Below are positions 8,840 to 17,805 of a stretch of 60,911 nt of DNA, one piece after another (positions within the stretch are counted from its first letter, which is position 1; each line of letters starts with the position of its first letter). The translations under genes and the position numbers were made by a program. Where the stretch lies: the NCBI GenBank assembly GCA_009691915.1, contig SIAD01000013.1, forward strand, positions 1 to 60,911, given 5' to 3'. The notes under the pieces are model-generated. The model was not told where the DNA came from. It did no database searches and saw nothing but the letters and a program-made list of their open reading frames with translations. The DNA comes from Phycisphaerales bacterium (GTDB lineage: Bacteria > Planctomycetota > Phycisphaerae > Phycisphaerales > SM1A02).

Positions 8840-9175
8840 GTGACTTCCCCTCCAATTCTTCGGGTAGAGCGCACTGGGACAAGGCTTGACCTCACGATCA
8901 CGACGCCGAGTGTGATGACCGGTGAAGCGCTTCAACTGCGAACCGAAGCCGCGGCGATCCTAGAGTCATCGCTCGATTCGATCGAATCGGTTCATCTTGA
9001 TGTCAGCGCCATCCAACTCATGAGCAGTAGGGGGTTCGAGACGCTTGTCCTTCTTCACTCAGCGTGTCGTGATCGAAACATCACACTCACCTGTTCGAAG
9101 CAGACTGAAATGTTCCGTCAACTCATGGAGCGGATGGGATTCGCGAAGTTGTTCGAACCGACCCCGGGCGCATAA
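8840..9175 (+). CDS. STAS domain protein (anti-sigma factor antagonist-like)
   Basis: About 111 residues forming a single STAS domain. The conserved strand-loop-helix has HLDVSAIQLMSSRGFETLVLL, where the Ser residues in the loop match the phosphorylatable site of SpoIIAA-like antagonists. GTG at 8840 gives a natural N-terminus; a TTG at 8804 is also in frame. No anti-sigma kinase is adjacent, so its partner is elsewhere. It is divergent from parB and convergent with the beta-CASP gene. Confidence 0.8.
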   Translation: MTSPPILRVERTGTRLDLTITTPSVMTGEALQLRTEAAAILESSLDSIESVHLDVSAIQLMSSRGFETLVLLHSACRDRNITLTCSKQTEMFRQLMERMGFAKLFEPTPGA

Positions 9176-9185
9176 GACGCGTCAC

Positions 9186-10670
9186 TCAGGCGACAGCGAT
9201 AGAGTCGCCGACCATCGGCGACTCCACGCGAGGTGCCCCAGCCGCGCTCAGTTCCTGCGCGAATGCCGCACGCGCTTCCAGCGATCCATGGGTAATCGCG
9301 ACGCACGCGGGCATGCCAGGCATCCTGCGCACCCACTCTAAAAGATCTGCGGCATCGCCGTGACCCGACAGGCCCTCGATTCTCTCCACCTTCGCCCGCA
9401 CCTCCAGCACGGCGCCATCGATCTCGACCTTTGTCGCACCGCGCAACAGCCCGTCGCCAAGCAGTCCTTCTGGTTGGTGACCGACAAAGAGAATGCGTGT
9501 GTCTGGTCGATCGATTGCCAACTTCATGTGCCTGAGGATCGGTCCGGCGTCACAGAACCCGGAACCAGCGAGGATCACGCACCCCGAACGCACACGGTCG
9601 AGCGACTCTGATTCCTTTCTCGACATCAGTGTGTGAAGCTGTGGGAAGTGGAGTGGATTCTGACCGCGCATGCATGCCCGGCGGACTTCCGGCTCCAGGA
9701 GATGTGGATGCCGTGCGTACAGCTCACTCGCCCGCGCACCCATCGCAGAGTCGAGGTAGACGGGCAGGTCGCCCAGCACACCATCGTGGGACGCTTGCGC
9801 GATCATGAACAGCACTGACTGCGCACGACCCAGCGCGAAGACCGGCACGAGTACACGCTCGCCGCGCTCGCGTGCCGAAGTGAGTGTCGACTCCAACGAC
9901 TGTAGCTGCCCAGTCCTGGGGAAGCGGCGCGCACCGTTGGTTGATTCCATGATGAGGAGATCCGGAGTTCGCTCGGGCCACTGATGTGGCGCGAGCAGTG
10001 GGTTGGAAATCGGGCCAATATCCCCGGAAAACAGCAGATGAATCGGCGAGCCGCCACTGGATCGCTCGATCCGCAGCTCCACGCTCGCCGCGCCGATCAC
10101 ATGAGACGCGTGAAGGAATCTCATCTCGACTCCATCTGCGACCGGCTCCCACTCCATGAACGGCAGCGCACGAAGCGCCTTGCGAATCCTGTCGGCGTCG
10201 CGGTGAAAGAACAACACGGGCGGTGCCTGCACGAGACCGGGATGCGGCATCGCGAGCGCAAGAGGTTCGACGACGCGCGCCACAGGCTGCCTCCCTGCGC
10301 GCGCTTCCTCGACACGCAGCTGCTGGAGCGACGCTGAACTGATGAGCACGCGCGGCAGGAGCTCGGCCGTTGGCTCCGTTGCAAAGATCGGTCCCGCGAA
10401 GCCTAGCCGCGGAAGCATTCCAAGTCGCCCACAGTGATCAACATGCGCGTGGGTCACGATGACTGCGTCGACCGAGGCGAACTCAACATCAGGGGCCTCG
10501 GCATTGCGCATCTCCTGCTGAGAGGTCCCCTGGAACATCCCGAAGTCAACGAGCAGTCTGGTGCGCGGCGCGATGACCTCGTAACAGGATCCGGTGACCT
10601 CACCCGCCGCGCCGTGGATCCTCACTTCTACCGTCGAACTTCCGAGCGTCATCGCGTGCGGGTGTACCAT
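9186..10670 (-). CDS. Beta-CASP metallo-beta-lactamase fold ribonuclease-like protein
   Basis: About 494 residues. The metallo-beta-lactamase motif VTHAHVDHCG supplies HxHxDH; downstream come FSGDIG and, after an inserted beta-CASP domain, SGHGDAADLL and ITHG, matching motifs A-C of the CPSF/KseA-like RNA-processing group. It probably cleaves RNA in the cytoplasm. ATG at 10670 or 10652 both work, and longer frames run into the divergent cupredoxin gene, so they are unlikely. The gap to that gene is 9 to 27 bp, which means their promoters overlap coding sequence. Confidence 0.92.
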   Translation of the reverse strand: MVHPHAMTLGSSTVEVRIHGAAGEVTGSCYEVIAPRTRLLVDFGMFQGTSQQEMRNAEAPDVEFASVDAVIVTHAHVDHCGRLGMLPRLGFAGPIFATEPTAELLPRVLISSASLQQLRVEEARAGRQPVARVVEPLALAMPHPGLVQAPPVLFFHRDADRIRKALRALPFMEWEPVADGVEMRFLHASHVIGAASVELRIERSSGGSPIHLLFSGDIGPISNPLLAPHQWPERTPDLLIMESTNGARRFPRTGQLQSLESTLTSARERGERVLVPVFALGRAQSVLFMIAQASHDGVLGDLPVYLDSAMGARASELYARHPHLLEPEVRRACMRGQNPLHFPQLHTLMSRKESESLDRVRSGCVILAGSGFCDAGPILRHMKLAIDRPDTRILFVGHQPEGLLGDGLLRGATKVEIDGAVLEVRAKVERIEGLSGHGDAADLLEWVRRMPGMPACVAITHGSLEARAAFAQELSAAGAPRVESPMVGDSIAVA

Positions 10671-10679
10671 CGCGCACCG

Positions 10680-11513
10680 ATGTGTGCCGCTGCGACGCTC
10701 TATATTGCGTTCTGCACCACGATCGGGGGAGCAACTGCAGGAGACACCGTATGCCCGGGGCTCGATGCGCAGCACGCCACTGTCGCAGAGCGGCGCGCGG
10801 CACTCGACGAGTGCGCGAAAGCAGCGGGAAAGACTCCGCTGGATTATCTCCTCGCCGAGGTCGCCTCGTTGACCCCAAGGGATCCACGGACCTCGCAGTT
10901 CGGGATGCTCGTGGAGGGCTGGCCCATCGAAGAACTTGCGGCCCACACCACACACCTGCTTGCGGTGGCTACGAGCGAACAAGGTGCCAACGATGCGTCA
11001 CGCATCGTCGCGATCCGCGCGCTCTTGGCACTTCCGCCGGATCGTCGGCCGCCCGAGGCGACCAGATTTGAACCGCTCGTCATTGAAATGTCCGCAGTTC
11101 CTTCGCGGATGACCTATGACAAGAAGGAGTTCAGCGCCGCGCCGGGTCAGGTCGTTCGCATCAAGTTCCACAACGCCGACGCGCTCGAACACAACCTCCT
11201 CATCGTCGCGCCGGGGGCGATGGCCGAGATGGGCGTGGCGGGGGACAGGATGGGCCAGACTGCCGACGGCAAGCTCAAGGAGTTTGTTCCGGATTCACCA
11301 AAGGTCCTTGCTGTCATGGGGATTGTCGCCCCGGGGGCTTCACAAGACTTCTGGTTTATCGCACCTTCGAAGCCGGGAACCTATCCATATGTATGCACCT
11401 ACCCACAGCACTGGCGAATGATGAACGGCAAGTTGAAAGTCGTACAGCCGGCAGGGGCACCCACGACGGTGCACACTACGACGCCAGCGATTCCGGCGAC
11501 TGACCCTCGCTGA
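10680..11513 (+). CDS. Exported cupredoxin (azurin/auracyanin-like) with N-terminal extension
   Basis: About 277 residues with an N-terminal signal peptide (CAAATLYIAFCTTIGGATA) and a C-terminal blue-copper domain. The type 1 copper ligands are visible: His in ALEHNLLIV, then Cys, His and Met in YVCTYPQHWRMM. The middle region (about 40-130) is a helical extension I do not recognise. It should carry electrons in the periplasm. ATG at 10680 gives a signal peptide without positive residues; in-frame GTGs at 10656 and 10662 would add a basic n-region and are possible, but would bring it within a few bases of the divergent gene. Confidence 0.88.
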   Translation: MCAAATLYIAFCTTIGGATAGDTVCPGLDAQHATVAERRAALDECAKAAGKTPLDYLLAEVASLTPRDPRTSQFGMLVEGWPIEELAAHTTHLLAVATSEQGANDASRIVAIRALLALPPDRRPPEATRFEPLVIEMSAVPSRMTYDKKEFSAAPGQVVRIKFHNADALEHNLLIVAPGAMAEMGVAGDRMGQTADGKLKEFVPDSPKVLAVMGIVAPGASQDFWFIAPSKPGTYPYVCTYPQHWRMMNGKLKVVQPAGAPTTVHTTTPAIPATDPR

Positions 11514-11635
11514 CTGGCGCGCAACTCGCGGATCGGCACTCGGCCGCGTGGTAACCTGCCAAATCCGAGATCCGCATGAAACCACAAGCTGCCCCATATT
11601 CCGCTCCCGCACACCACCCAGCCAAGGTCGCCGCG

Positions 11636-12967
11636 ATGAATGCGACCGCCGCCACGCTATTGAAGGCGATCGAAGCCAAGACCGCCAACATTGCGATCGT
11701 TGGGCTCGGCTATGTCGGACTCCCACTTGTCCGTGCGATCCGCGACAGCGGGTACCCGGTCATCGGATTCGATGTAGATCTGCGGAAGATCGATGCGCTC
11801 AATAAGGGAGAGCGCTACATCCTTCATCTCGGCGACGACTTCTTCAGCACGCTCAAGGCGGATTCCAAGTTCACTCCGACAAGCGATCCGAAGGACCTCG
11901 CCAAGGCGGACCTTGTGATTCTCTGCGTTCCGACGCCCCTCGGCCTCCACCATGAGCCCGACCTCTCATATGTGTTCGAGTCGACGAAGACCGCCGCCAG
12001 CGCGTTGCGCAAGGGGCAGCTCATCGTCCTTGAGTCGACGACTTACCCCGGCACGACGCGCGACGAGATGATGCCGATCCTAGAGACACGAGGGCTTCGC
12101 TGCGGCGAGGATTACTTCCTGGCGTACAGCCCCGAACGCGAGGATCCGGGAAGCATGGGCCGCTCGGCGCAGCACATTCCCAAGCTCGTCGGCGGCGTCG
12201 ACGATGTGTCAACTGACCTCGCCATGGCGTTCTACTCGCGTGTCGTCAAGGAGGCGCATCGAGTCTCCTCCGCCGAGGTGGCAGAGTGCGCGAAGCTTCT
12301 CGAGAACATCTACCGCGCCGTCAACATCGCGCTCGTAAACGAGATGAAGACCGTGCTCACCGAGATGAACATCGATGTCTGGGAGGTGATCGCCGCCGCG
12401 AGCACCAAACCATTCGGCTTCCAGGCGTTCTATCCGGGGCCCGGGCTCGGCGGCCACTGCATCCCCATCGATCCCTATTACCTCACCTGGAAGGCGCGCG
12501 AGGTCGGGCGCACCACCCGCTTCATCGAACTCGCTGGTGAGGTCAATACCGCGATGCCGCACTATGTCATCGAACGGACAGTTCACGCGCTCAACAGCCA
12601 TTGCAAGAGCCTCAAGGACTCCAAGGTCCTCGTAATCGGCATCGCCTACAAGAAGAACATCGATGACCCACGCGAGAGTCCCTCGGCGGAAATCATCGAG
12701 CTTCTGCGCGACCGAGGCGTGGATGTCTCCTATCACGATCCTCACCTGCCGGTATTCCCGGCGATGCGCAAGTACCGCGTCAGCCTCAAGTCGGTCCCGC
12801 TCACGCAGGCGACGCTTGCAGCGTCCGACTGCGTACTTATCCTCACCGACCACGATGCTGTCGACTACTCAGCGATCGCCAAGCATGCGAAGCTCGTCGT
12901 CGACACACGAAACGCGATGGCGCGTGTGCCAACCGACGCGACCAAGTGCGAGATTGTGAAGTCATGA
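11636..12967 (+). CDS. Nucleotide-sugar dehydrogenase (UDP-N-acetylglucosamine 6-dehydrogenase type)
   Basis: About 443 residues. It oxidises a UDP-sugar at C6 to the uronic acid with two NAD. An NAD-binding motif, VGLGYVGLPL, lies near the N-terminus; the central domain has the catalytic cysteine in GPGLGGHCIPIDPYYLTW, the form seen in WbpA-type UDP-GlcNAc dehydrogenases rather than UDP-glucose enzymes. ATG at 11636 gives the usual short lead to the Rossmann fold; an in-frame ATG at 11576 adds 20 residues. The product would feed polysaccharide or O-antigen synthesis, though no glycosyltransferase is near. Its stop overlaps the next start (ATGA). Confidence 0.93.
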   Translation: MNATAATLLKAIEAKTANIAIVGLGYVGLPLVRAIRDSGYPVIGFDVDLRKIDALNKGERYILHLGDDFFSTLKADSKFTPTSDPKDLAKADLVILCVPTPLGLHHEPDLSYVFESTKTAASALRKGQLIVLESTTYPGTTRDEMMPILETRGLRCGEDYFLAYSPEREDPGSMGRSAQHIPKLVGGVDDVSTDLAMAFYSRVVKEAHRVSSAEVAECAKLLENIYRAVNIALVNEMKTVLTEMNIDVWEVIAAASTKPFGFQAFYPGPGLGGHCIPIDPYYLTWKAREVGRTTRFIELAGEVNTAMPHYVIERTVHALNSHCKSLKDSKVLVIGIAYKKNIDDPRESPSAEIIELLRDRGVDVSYHDPHLPVFPAMRKYRVSLKSVPLTQATLAASDCVLILTDHDAVDYSAIAKHAKLVVDTRNAMARVPTDATKCEIVKS

Positions 12968-13200
12968 CACGGGCCTACCGAGCCGCTGTCGGGACGCGTG
13001 TCCATCTCGTCGCGATCACGCTCGTCACCATGGCGCTCGTCGCCGCACCTGCGCTCGGTCAGGACTCACCGAACGCCCCGCGCCAACCCGCTGTGCGCAA
13101 CTTCCCCTCCGCGTGGGTGGGATACACCGCGATGTTCTTCGTCGTTTCGCTGGTGGTGGCAGTGAGTCTCTATCCGTCGAAGCGCGGCCATCAGGAATGA
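12964..13200 (+). CDS. Small membrane protein in an ATGA-coupled cascade
   Basis: 78 residues with a signal peptide or first span (about 13-32, ending ALGQ) and a second span (about 52-72, YTAMFFVVSLVVAVSLYPSK). It starts in the ATGA overlap with the dehydrogenase stop. No family recognised. It is the first of three small exported proteins that are translationally coupled. Confidence 0.75.
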   Translation: MTRAYRAAVGTRVHLVAITLVTMALVAAPALGQDSPNAPRQPAVRNFPSAWVGYTAMFFVVSLVVAVSLYPSKRGHQE

Positions 13201-13508
13201 CCTCGAGTACCACGAGACGGATCATCGCGCTGGCGGGGATCAATGCCTCGCTGGTAGCTGCCGTCGTGATCGTGGCACTATCCCGCGATGCCGACGGACA
13301 GGCTGGCGTGGCATCTGTCGGACGCGCGACCTACTCAATGGCCGGTGGGAACATCGACGGCACGGACATGGGAGTTCTGCACATCGTGGACGAGACTCAT
13401 CAGGAGATGGCGAGTGTGATGTGGAACGACAAGCAGCGCACGCTGACGCCAATCGGATTCCGAAACCTGGCAGCGGATAGTGCGGGAGCGGGGCGACTTC
13501 GTCCATGA
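13197..13508 (+). CDS. Small exported protein, paralogue of the next gene
   Basis: 103 residues starting MTSSTTRRIIALAGINASLV, with a signal anchor and an extracytoplasmic part. It starts in an ATGA overlap with the previous gene. The region from about residue 45 on (GVLHIVDETHQEMASVMWNDKQRTLTPIGFRNLAAD) resembles the matching part of the next protein (ESIYVLDNRTEMLLIYTVES), suggesting a small beta-rich repeat unit. Function unknown. Confidence 0.72.
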   Translation: MTSSTTRRIIALAGINASLVAAVVIVALSRDADGQAGVASVGRATYSMAGGNIDGTDMGVLHIVDETHQEMASVMWNDKQRTLTPIGFRNLAADSAGAGRLRP

Positions 13509-13837
13509 GACAACACCTGACGCACCGCCGCATCGAGTGGAGCCTCGCGACAAGCGCGTGTGTGTTGGCTGCGGCACTCGTAATGCTGGTGCTACCACCC
13601 GTCGATCAACGGGCGCTCGCGGGCGACTCAATCGTCCCTGCTTCCAATGGAATCGGAGTCATGACACTTCCCAATGGATCCGGCCCGAGCGCTCGCCCAT
13701 CGGAGAGCATCTATGTGCTCGACAACCGCACAGAAATGCTCCTGATCTACACGGTCGAGTCGGCTGGCGCGTCCCGGTCTGTAGCGCTTCGCTACTCCGA
13801 GAGTCTGCCGGCACTATTCAAGGCCGGTCGCCGCTGA
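13505..13837 (+). CDS. Small exported protein, paralogue of the previous gene
   Basis: 110 residues with an N-terminal signal anchor (about 13-33, SLATSACVLAAALVMLVLPP). The exported part carries SIYVLDNRTEMLLIYTVES, which aligns by eye with its upstream neighbour. It starts in an ATGA overlap with that gene and ends 3 bp before deoC, so the dehydrogenase, three small proteins and deoC look like one transcript. Function unknown. Confidence 0.72.
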   Translation: MRQHLTHRRIEWSLATSACVLAAALVMLVLPPVDQRALAGDSIVPASNGIGVMTLPNGSGPSARPSESIYVLDNRTEMLLIYTVESAGASRSVALRYSESLPALFKAGRR

Positions 13838-13840
13838 CCG

Positions 13841-14815
13841 ATGCGCGAACGGCCCGTAGACACAGTCACAGCTACGGCGCGCGCAACGCGGTTTACGAAG
13901 CGATCCATCAAGAGTTCGGCGAAGCGGACTGGACTTCGGCTCGCTCTCTCGATGATCGACCTCACGACGCTGGAGGGGAAAGACTCGCCTGAGAAGGTTC
14001 GGTCGCTGTGCGCCAAGGCCGTGAGGCCGAGCGAAATCGCGTTCAGCGAGCCAGTACCGACCGTAGCCGCCGTCTGTGTCTACCCCGCTCTCGTCGAAGT
14101 GGCCAAGGCTGCGCTCGCCGGCTCGCGTGTGCGTGTTGCGTCGGTGGCGACCGGATTCCCGAGCGGCCAGTACCCGCTGGAGACACGGCTCGAGGAGTGC
14201 GCGCGGGCCGTTGCGGCGGGTGCTGATGAGATTGACATGGTCATTTCACGGGGCCTTCTACTGGCGGGCAGGCTCGACGATGTTCGGCGCGAGATCCGGG
14301 AGACCCGTCGTGCCTGCGCCGACGCCGCCACCGCGCGAGGCACGGGCGAAGTGCATCTCAAGATCATCCTCGAGACCGGCGAGCTCGGAACGCTCGAGGC
14401 CGTGCGCCGCGTGAGCGACCTTGCCATCGACGCCGCTGTGAGCGTCCCCGGAGTTGCACCGCCTCGTGACGGCGAGGTGTTCATCAAGACTTCGACGGGA
14501 AAGGTTCAGCCAGCTGCCACGATGCCGGTCACCCTCATCATGCTCGAAGCGATCCGCGACCACTTTCTTGCCTCGGGCGTACGGATCGGGATGAAACCGG
14601 CGGGGGGGATCCGCGCTGCCAAGAGCGCGCTCGCGTATCTCGTGATGGTCAAGGAAACTCTCGGTGATGAGTGGCTCACACCATCGCTCTTCCGATTCGG
14701 TGCCTCGACGCTCGCTAACGATCTCATCCGACAGTTGATCCGGCTGGAGATGCCCCGCGCCTCCGCGGTGGACGGAGCGGTTCGCTACGCCGCCAGTTAC
14801 GACACATCTGAGTAA
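13841..14815 (+). CDS. deoC: Deoxyribose-phosphate aldolase
   Basis: A 324-residue cytosolic class I aldolase that splits 2-deoxyribose 5-phosphate into acetaldehyde and glyceraldehyde 3-phosphate. Key motifs are VCVYP, ATGFPSGQ, ADEIDMV, the Schiff-base lysine in FIKTSTGK, and MKPAGGIR with the second active-site lysine. The N-terminus is about 40 residues longer than a minimal enzyme; an ATG at 13952 (MIDLTTLEGK) is possible but then the usual first helix is short. The gene is tightly packed behind three small exported genes. An ALDH pair able to use acetaldehyde lies about 3.4 kb away on the other strand. Confidence 0.95.
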   Translation: MRERPVDTVTATARATRFTKRSIKSSAKRTGLRLALSMIDLTTLEGKDSPEKVRSLCAKAVRPSEIAFSEPVPTVAAVCVYPALVEVAKAALAGSRVRVASVATGFPSGQYPLETRLEECARAVAAGADEIDMVISRGLLLAGRLDDVRREIRETRRACADAATARGTGEVHLKIILETGELGTLEAVRRVSDLAIDAAVSVPGVAPPRDGEVFIKTSTGKVQPAATMPVTLIMLEAIRDHFLASGVRIGMKPAGGIRAAKSALAYLVMVKETLGDEWLTPSLFRFGASTLANDLIRQLIRLEMPRASAVDGAVRYAASYDTSE

Positions 14816-14827
14816 CGCACGGGAACT

Positions 14828-15238
14828 TCAGGCTCCCCGACGGGGAAGACCTGACCGCTGAACGGGACCCTTCTTCGGGAACTTCACATGGTCTATCCGT
14901 TCATAGGCTCGTTCGACATCGTTGATCGCCGCGCGGACCCGCCGCCATGGCGCGAAGATCGCGTCCAGTTCCAACTCCTTGGTGTGCTCGAGAACACTGG
15001 TCTGGGGAATCTTGACTGATGGTCCCGAAAGAGCCTTCGTCGCGTCTTCTAGTTCGCGCAGCATCCGCTCCAGGTCCGCGCGCGCACCGGCCAGGCGCAG
15101 CGATGCCGGGCGATCCTGTGGCGCGGCGTCCCGGCGCTGCCATGAACTCGCTCGCGACGACTCGCCCGAACGGGACGAGCTGCCCTTTCTGAAGCCGCCT
15201 CGAGACGATCCCCCTTGTGGTCTGAAGGAGCTGGTCAT
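14828..15238 (-). CDS. Hypothetical protein with RG/S-rich basic N-terminus
   Basis: 136 residues. The first 45 are low-complexity and rich in Ser, Arg and Gly (SSRGGFRKGSSSRSG), of the kind that binds nucleic acids. The rest is helical (LRLAGARADLERMLRELED; AAINDVERAYERI) and ends with another basic tail. Its start overlaps the stop of the upstream membrane gene (ATGA), so the pair is coupled. No family recognised. Confidence 0.62.
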   Translation of the reverse strand: MTSSFRPQGGSSRGGFRKGSSSRSGESSRASSWQRRDAAPQDRPASLRLAGARADLERMLRELEDATKALSGPSVKIPQTSVLEHTKELELDAIFAPWRRVRAAINDVERAYERIDHVKFPKKGPVQRSGLPRRGA

Positions 15239-16083
15239 TTGACCGATGGTAGCCCCGACGCTCGTGACTCGGCGACATCAAAGGTCGCCGCCAGAAGGCC
15301 GAAGAACGCAGGAATGCCGCGGGTAAAGAGCCCGACCACGAGCCCGATCGTCACGCCACGCAGGAACTCCCATGCGGCGACGAGCGATATCCTGGTGAGC
15401 GCCCCATCGCGCCCCTTGGTGATCCGCCATGATCGCCCAAGTGCGCTCGAGAGTCCCTGGCCAGCGAGCCGAGGATCGAGCAGCGCAACGCCCGTGAAGA
15501 GAAGGCGACACTGGAAGTAGAGACTCGCGACGAGGAATGGAACACCGATGGCAATCACTGTCAAAGTGACGGCAGAACTCGCCTGCTCGGCGTCCTCACT
15601 TGCGAGCGCTATGGTCACACCAATGGCCGCTCCAGCGATGAGGGCGCACACGATCCAGAGCACGAGTGGAACTATGGCGAGCAGCGCAAGAATCGCCAGA
15701 AACACCGCGAAGCTTCCGGGACGGCGGTAGGCCGCCCAGAGATCGCTCGGACATGGAGGATCCCCACGCACTTCCCGTAACGCAACAAGCGTCGCCCCAT
15801 AGCACAGTGGAACGGCGAGCACTGCGACCCATACAGACTGCGCGGCGAGCACAATCGCCTGTGTCGTCATCTGGGTCCACAGTTCGTCGAGTGCTGGAGA
15901 CTGCCCGAGCGGGCTCAGTCCGTCTGCGGCTAGCGTTCCGAGCGACCACCCAAGCGGTGCAATCGCACTTCCCGCCGCGGCCGCACCTGCGGCTATCAGC
16001 GACCCGCTCGGCGAACCGATCGTCTGTCGCGCGCGCTGCTCAACCTCACGGCTGAACGACAACTGGATTGGTGGCTTGTCCAT
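15235..16083 (-). CDS. Polytopic membrane protein, relative of the gene upstream
   Basis: About 282 residues with six or so membrane helices. It shares the segment SWRITKGR near the C-terminus with SWRITRGN of the upstream gene, and both have a similar helix order, so they are distant paralogues. The start is uncertain: ATG at 16083 (MDKPPIQLSF) overlaps the upstream gene by 38 bp, and one at 16104 by 59 bp. Such paired proteins resemble membrane domains of the glycerophosphodiesterase-associated type, but I cannot assign a function. Confidence 0.75.
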   Translation of the reverse strand: MDKPPIQLSFSREVEQRARQTIGSPSGSLIAAGAAAAGSAIAPLGWSLGTLAADGLSPLGQSPALDELWTQMTTQAIVLAAQSVWVAVLAVPLCYGATLVALREVRGDPPCPSDLWAAYRRPGSFAVFLAILALLAIVPLVLWIVCALIAGAAIGVTIALASEDAEQASSAVTLTVIAIGVPFLVASLYFQCRLLFTGVALLDPRLAGQGLSSALGRSWRITKGRDGALTRISLVAAWEFLRGVTIGLVVGLFTRGIPAFFGLLAATFDVAESRASGLPSVK

Positions 16084-16894
16084 CCTGCGCAAGGAGTTGG
16101 TCATACGCGGTGGCCAGGATGACCACGGTCAGAGGCGCGCCGAAGAACACGACGGGCAGGACGCAGCAGCATACCGACGCCCACATGACAACCGAGACTG
16201 TGATGATCAGTCCCAGGAGCGAGAGGGCGTTCCCACGAGTGATTCGCCAACTCGTTTCGACGCTCTCAATGATCCCCGGCGCTCCGAGCTTCGAGTCGCA
16301 CACTACCGCGAGCGAGAACACTGTTCTCAACTGGATCCACCATGACACGATGACGCATGCCAGCAGCCATCCGAGGCCGCCAACCAATGCCAGACGCGAG
16401 TAGTCGTCGAAGTCAGTCCACTGCACCCCGTCCTTGAATCGCTCGGTTCCGACACCGAACACCACGATCGCGATCAGAACGGCAAAGCCTAGGATCATGG
16501 GAACGAACTGCGCGATCACGACGAGTAGATAGATTCCAAGCACTCTGGGGAACCGCCGAAACCCTTGGAGGATGTCAGAGAACTCGACCTCCTTGGTGCG
16601 CACCGCGCGAATCACAACCCAGAACACACCGACACAGAGCGGAATCACCACGAAGATCGCGTAGAGCAAGGCAACGCATCCGAGAATGCCTCCGAGGGAT
16701 CCGAGGGCAGCGGCCATTTCAGCCGATTCTGGTTTCTCCTTCTGCAGGACATTTGCTATCACCTGGACCATCTGTGCTCCCCACATTGGCATAATGGCTA
16801 GGAGGTAGATCACACTGAGTCCTGTGAGTTTCAGCCAGTTCGCCCTGTAGGTTTCCCAGCTCGCACCCCACGCATTCGTGAACGAATAGCCCAT
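16046..16894 (-). CDS. Polytopic membrane protein with SWRITRGN motif
   Basis: 282 residues. It begins with an amphipathic stretch (MGYSFTNAWGASWETYRANW) and has about six membrane helices. The segment SVETSWRITRGNALSLLGL near residue 225 recurs in integral membrane proteins that form dimeric or hetero-oligomeric assemblies, and in the downstream paralogue. Function unknown. The downstream overlapping arrangement (16046-16083) implies co-expression. Confidence 0.78.
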   Translation of the reverse strand: MGYSFTNAWGASWETYRANWLKLTGLSVIYLLAIMPMWGAQMVQVIANVLQKEKPESAEMAAALGSLGGILGCVALLYAIFVVIPLCVGVFWVVIRAVRTKEVEFSDILQGFRRFPRVLGIYLLVVIAQFVPMILGFAVLIAIVVFGVGTERFKDGVQWTDFDDYSRLALVGGLGWLLACVIVSWWIQLRTVFSLAVVCDSKLGAPGIIESVETSWRITRGNALSLLGLIITVSVVMWASVCCCVLPVVFFGAPLTVVILATAYDQLLAQDGQATNPVVVQP

Positions 16895-16936
16895 AGATCA
16901 AGTTCCTTTCAAAGACGGTACGCCTAGAGGCGCATG

Positions 16937-17713
16937 CTACGGCTGCTTGGTGCGGGCCTCGCACGGGTCCATCCTGCCGGCCCACTCGATGCCTGCGCGC
17001 AGATGGTCACGGAAGAGCGGCTCGGAGAATGACTCGTCGGTGTGGCCGCCTGCCGTGTACCAGCAGCGACCCTTGTCCATGTCGCGCCACCAGATGCATG
17101 GGTGATCGCCGTTCATACCGCCGCCGCTGAAGCTCGACTCGTCGAGCGTTGCCAGGACATGAATCCCATCGACACTCCGGGGATTCCGATTGAATCGATA
17201 CCACTCGTCGACCCGGGGCCACCGCGGTGGCAGAATTGCCGTCGACTCGTGGGAGGAATCCTCGATGATTATAGTCGCTGGCTGAATGGGCGGGTGACCA
17301 GCGAATTGCCCCCCGATCATGTGCGAGTACCACGGCCAGGTGTGCTCCGTATCGCTGGCGGCGTGGATTCCGGCAAAGCCTCCACCCGACTCGATGAAGT
17401 TGGAGAACGCCGACTGTTGCTCATCATTGAGGACATCGCCGGTCGTCGAGAGAAAAACAACTACCCGGTAGCGGGCGAGTCGGTCTGGGGTGAACACTGA
17501 GGCGTCCTCGGTGGCATCAACTTCTGCGCAGTCTGATAGAAGTTCTCGGACGCACCGGATCCCTGTTGGGATGGATTGATGTCTGAATCCGACTGTTTTC
17601 GAAAATATCAAGACTCTAGTGTTTGGACTATCAATGGAACATCCTGAGGATATGGCAACGATCGCTACCAAAGCCGACACTATCGCGTGTGTTCTAGACA
17701 TTTCGCTTATCAT
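16937..17713 (-). CDS. ThuA-like domain lipoprotein
   Basis: 258 residues. The N-terminus is a lipoprotein signal (VAIVAISSGC, lipobox Cys about 25). The body is a ThuA-like fold related to class I glutamine amidotransferases: VLIFSKTVGFRHQSIPTGI, VVVFLSTTGDVLN, GGGFAGIHAASDTEHTWPWY and WYTAGGHTDESF. Planctomycetes use such domains widely near sugar metabolism, with unproven chemistry. AGGA seven bases before the ATG supports the start. The candidate RNA gene lies directly upstream on the same strand and ends with a terminator before it. Confidence 0.9.
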   Translation of the reverse strand: MISEMSRTHAIVSALVAIVAISSGCSIDSPNTRVLIFSKTVGFRHQSIPTGIRCVRELLSDCAEVDATEDASVFTPDRLARYRVVVFLSTTGDVLNDEQQSAFSNFIESGGGFAGIHAASDTEHTWPWYSHMIGGQFAGHPPIQPATIIIEDSSHESTAILPPRWPRVDEWYRFNRNPRSVDGIHVLATLDESSFSGGGMNGDHPCIWWRDMDKGRCWYTAGGHTDESFSEPLFRDHLRAGIEWAGRMDPCEARTKQP

Positions 17714-17767
17714 GGTGACATCCTACATGATCGTGTTCGACGACGATATGGCAGTTTTCGGCGAACT

Positions 17768-17805
17768 TAACAGAAAAGCACCGCGTCCATCTCTGAACGC
17801 GGTGC
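17768..17805 (-). terminator. Intrinsic terminator of the candidate RNA
   Basis: On the minus strand a perfect 9-bp stem (GCACCGCGT / ACGCGGTGC) with a 10-nt loop is followed by TTTTCTGTT. It lies 55 bp upstream of the ThuA start, so it ends an upstream transcript rather than the ThuA message. Confidence 0.75.

Noticed and set aside
10671-10982. N-terminal extension of the beta-CASP protein up to 10982
   Set aside because: It is antisense to the cupredoxin signal peptide and extension and has no family match.
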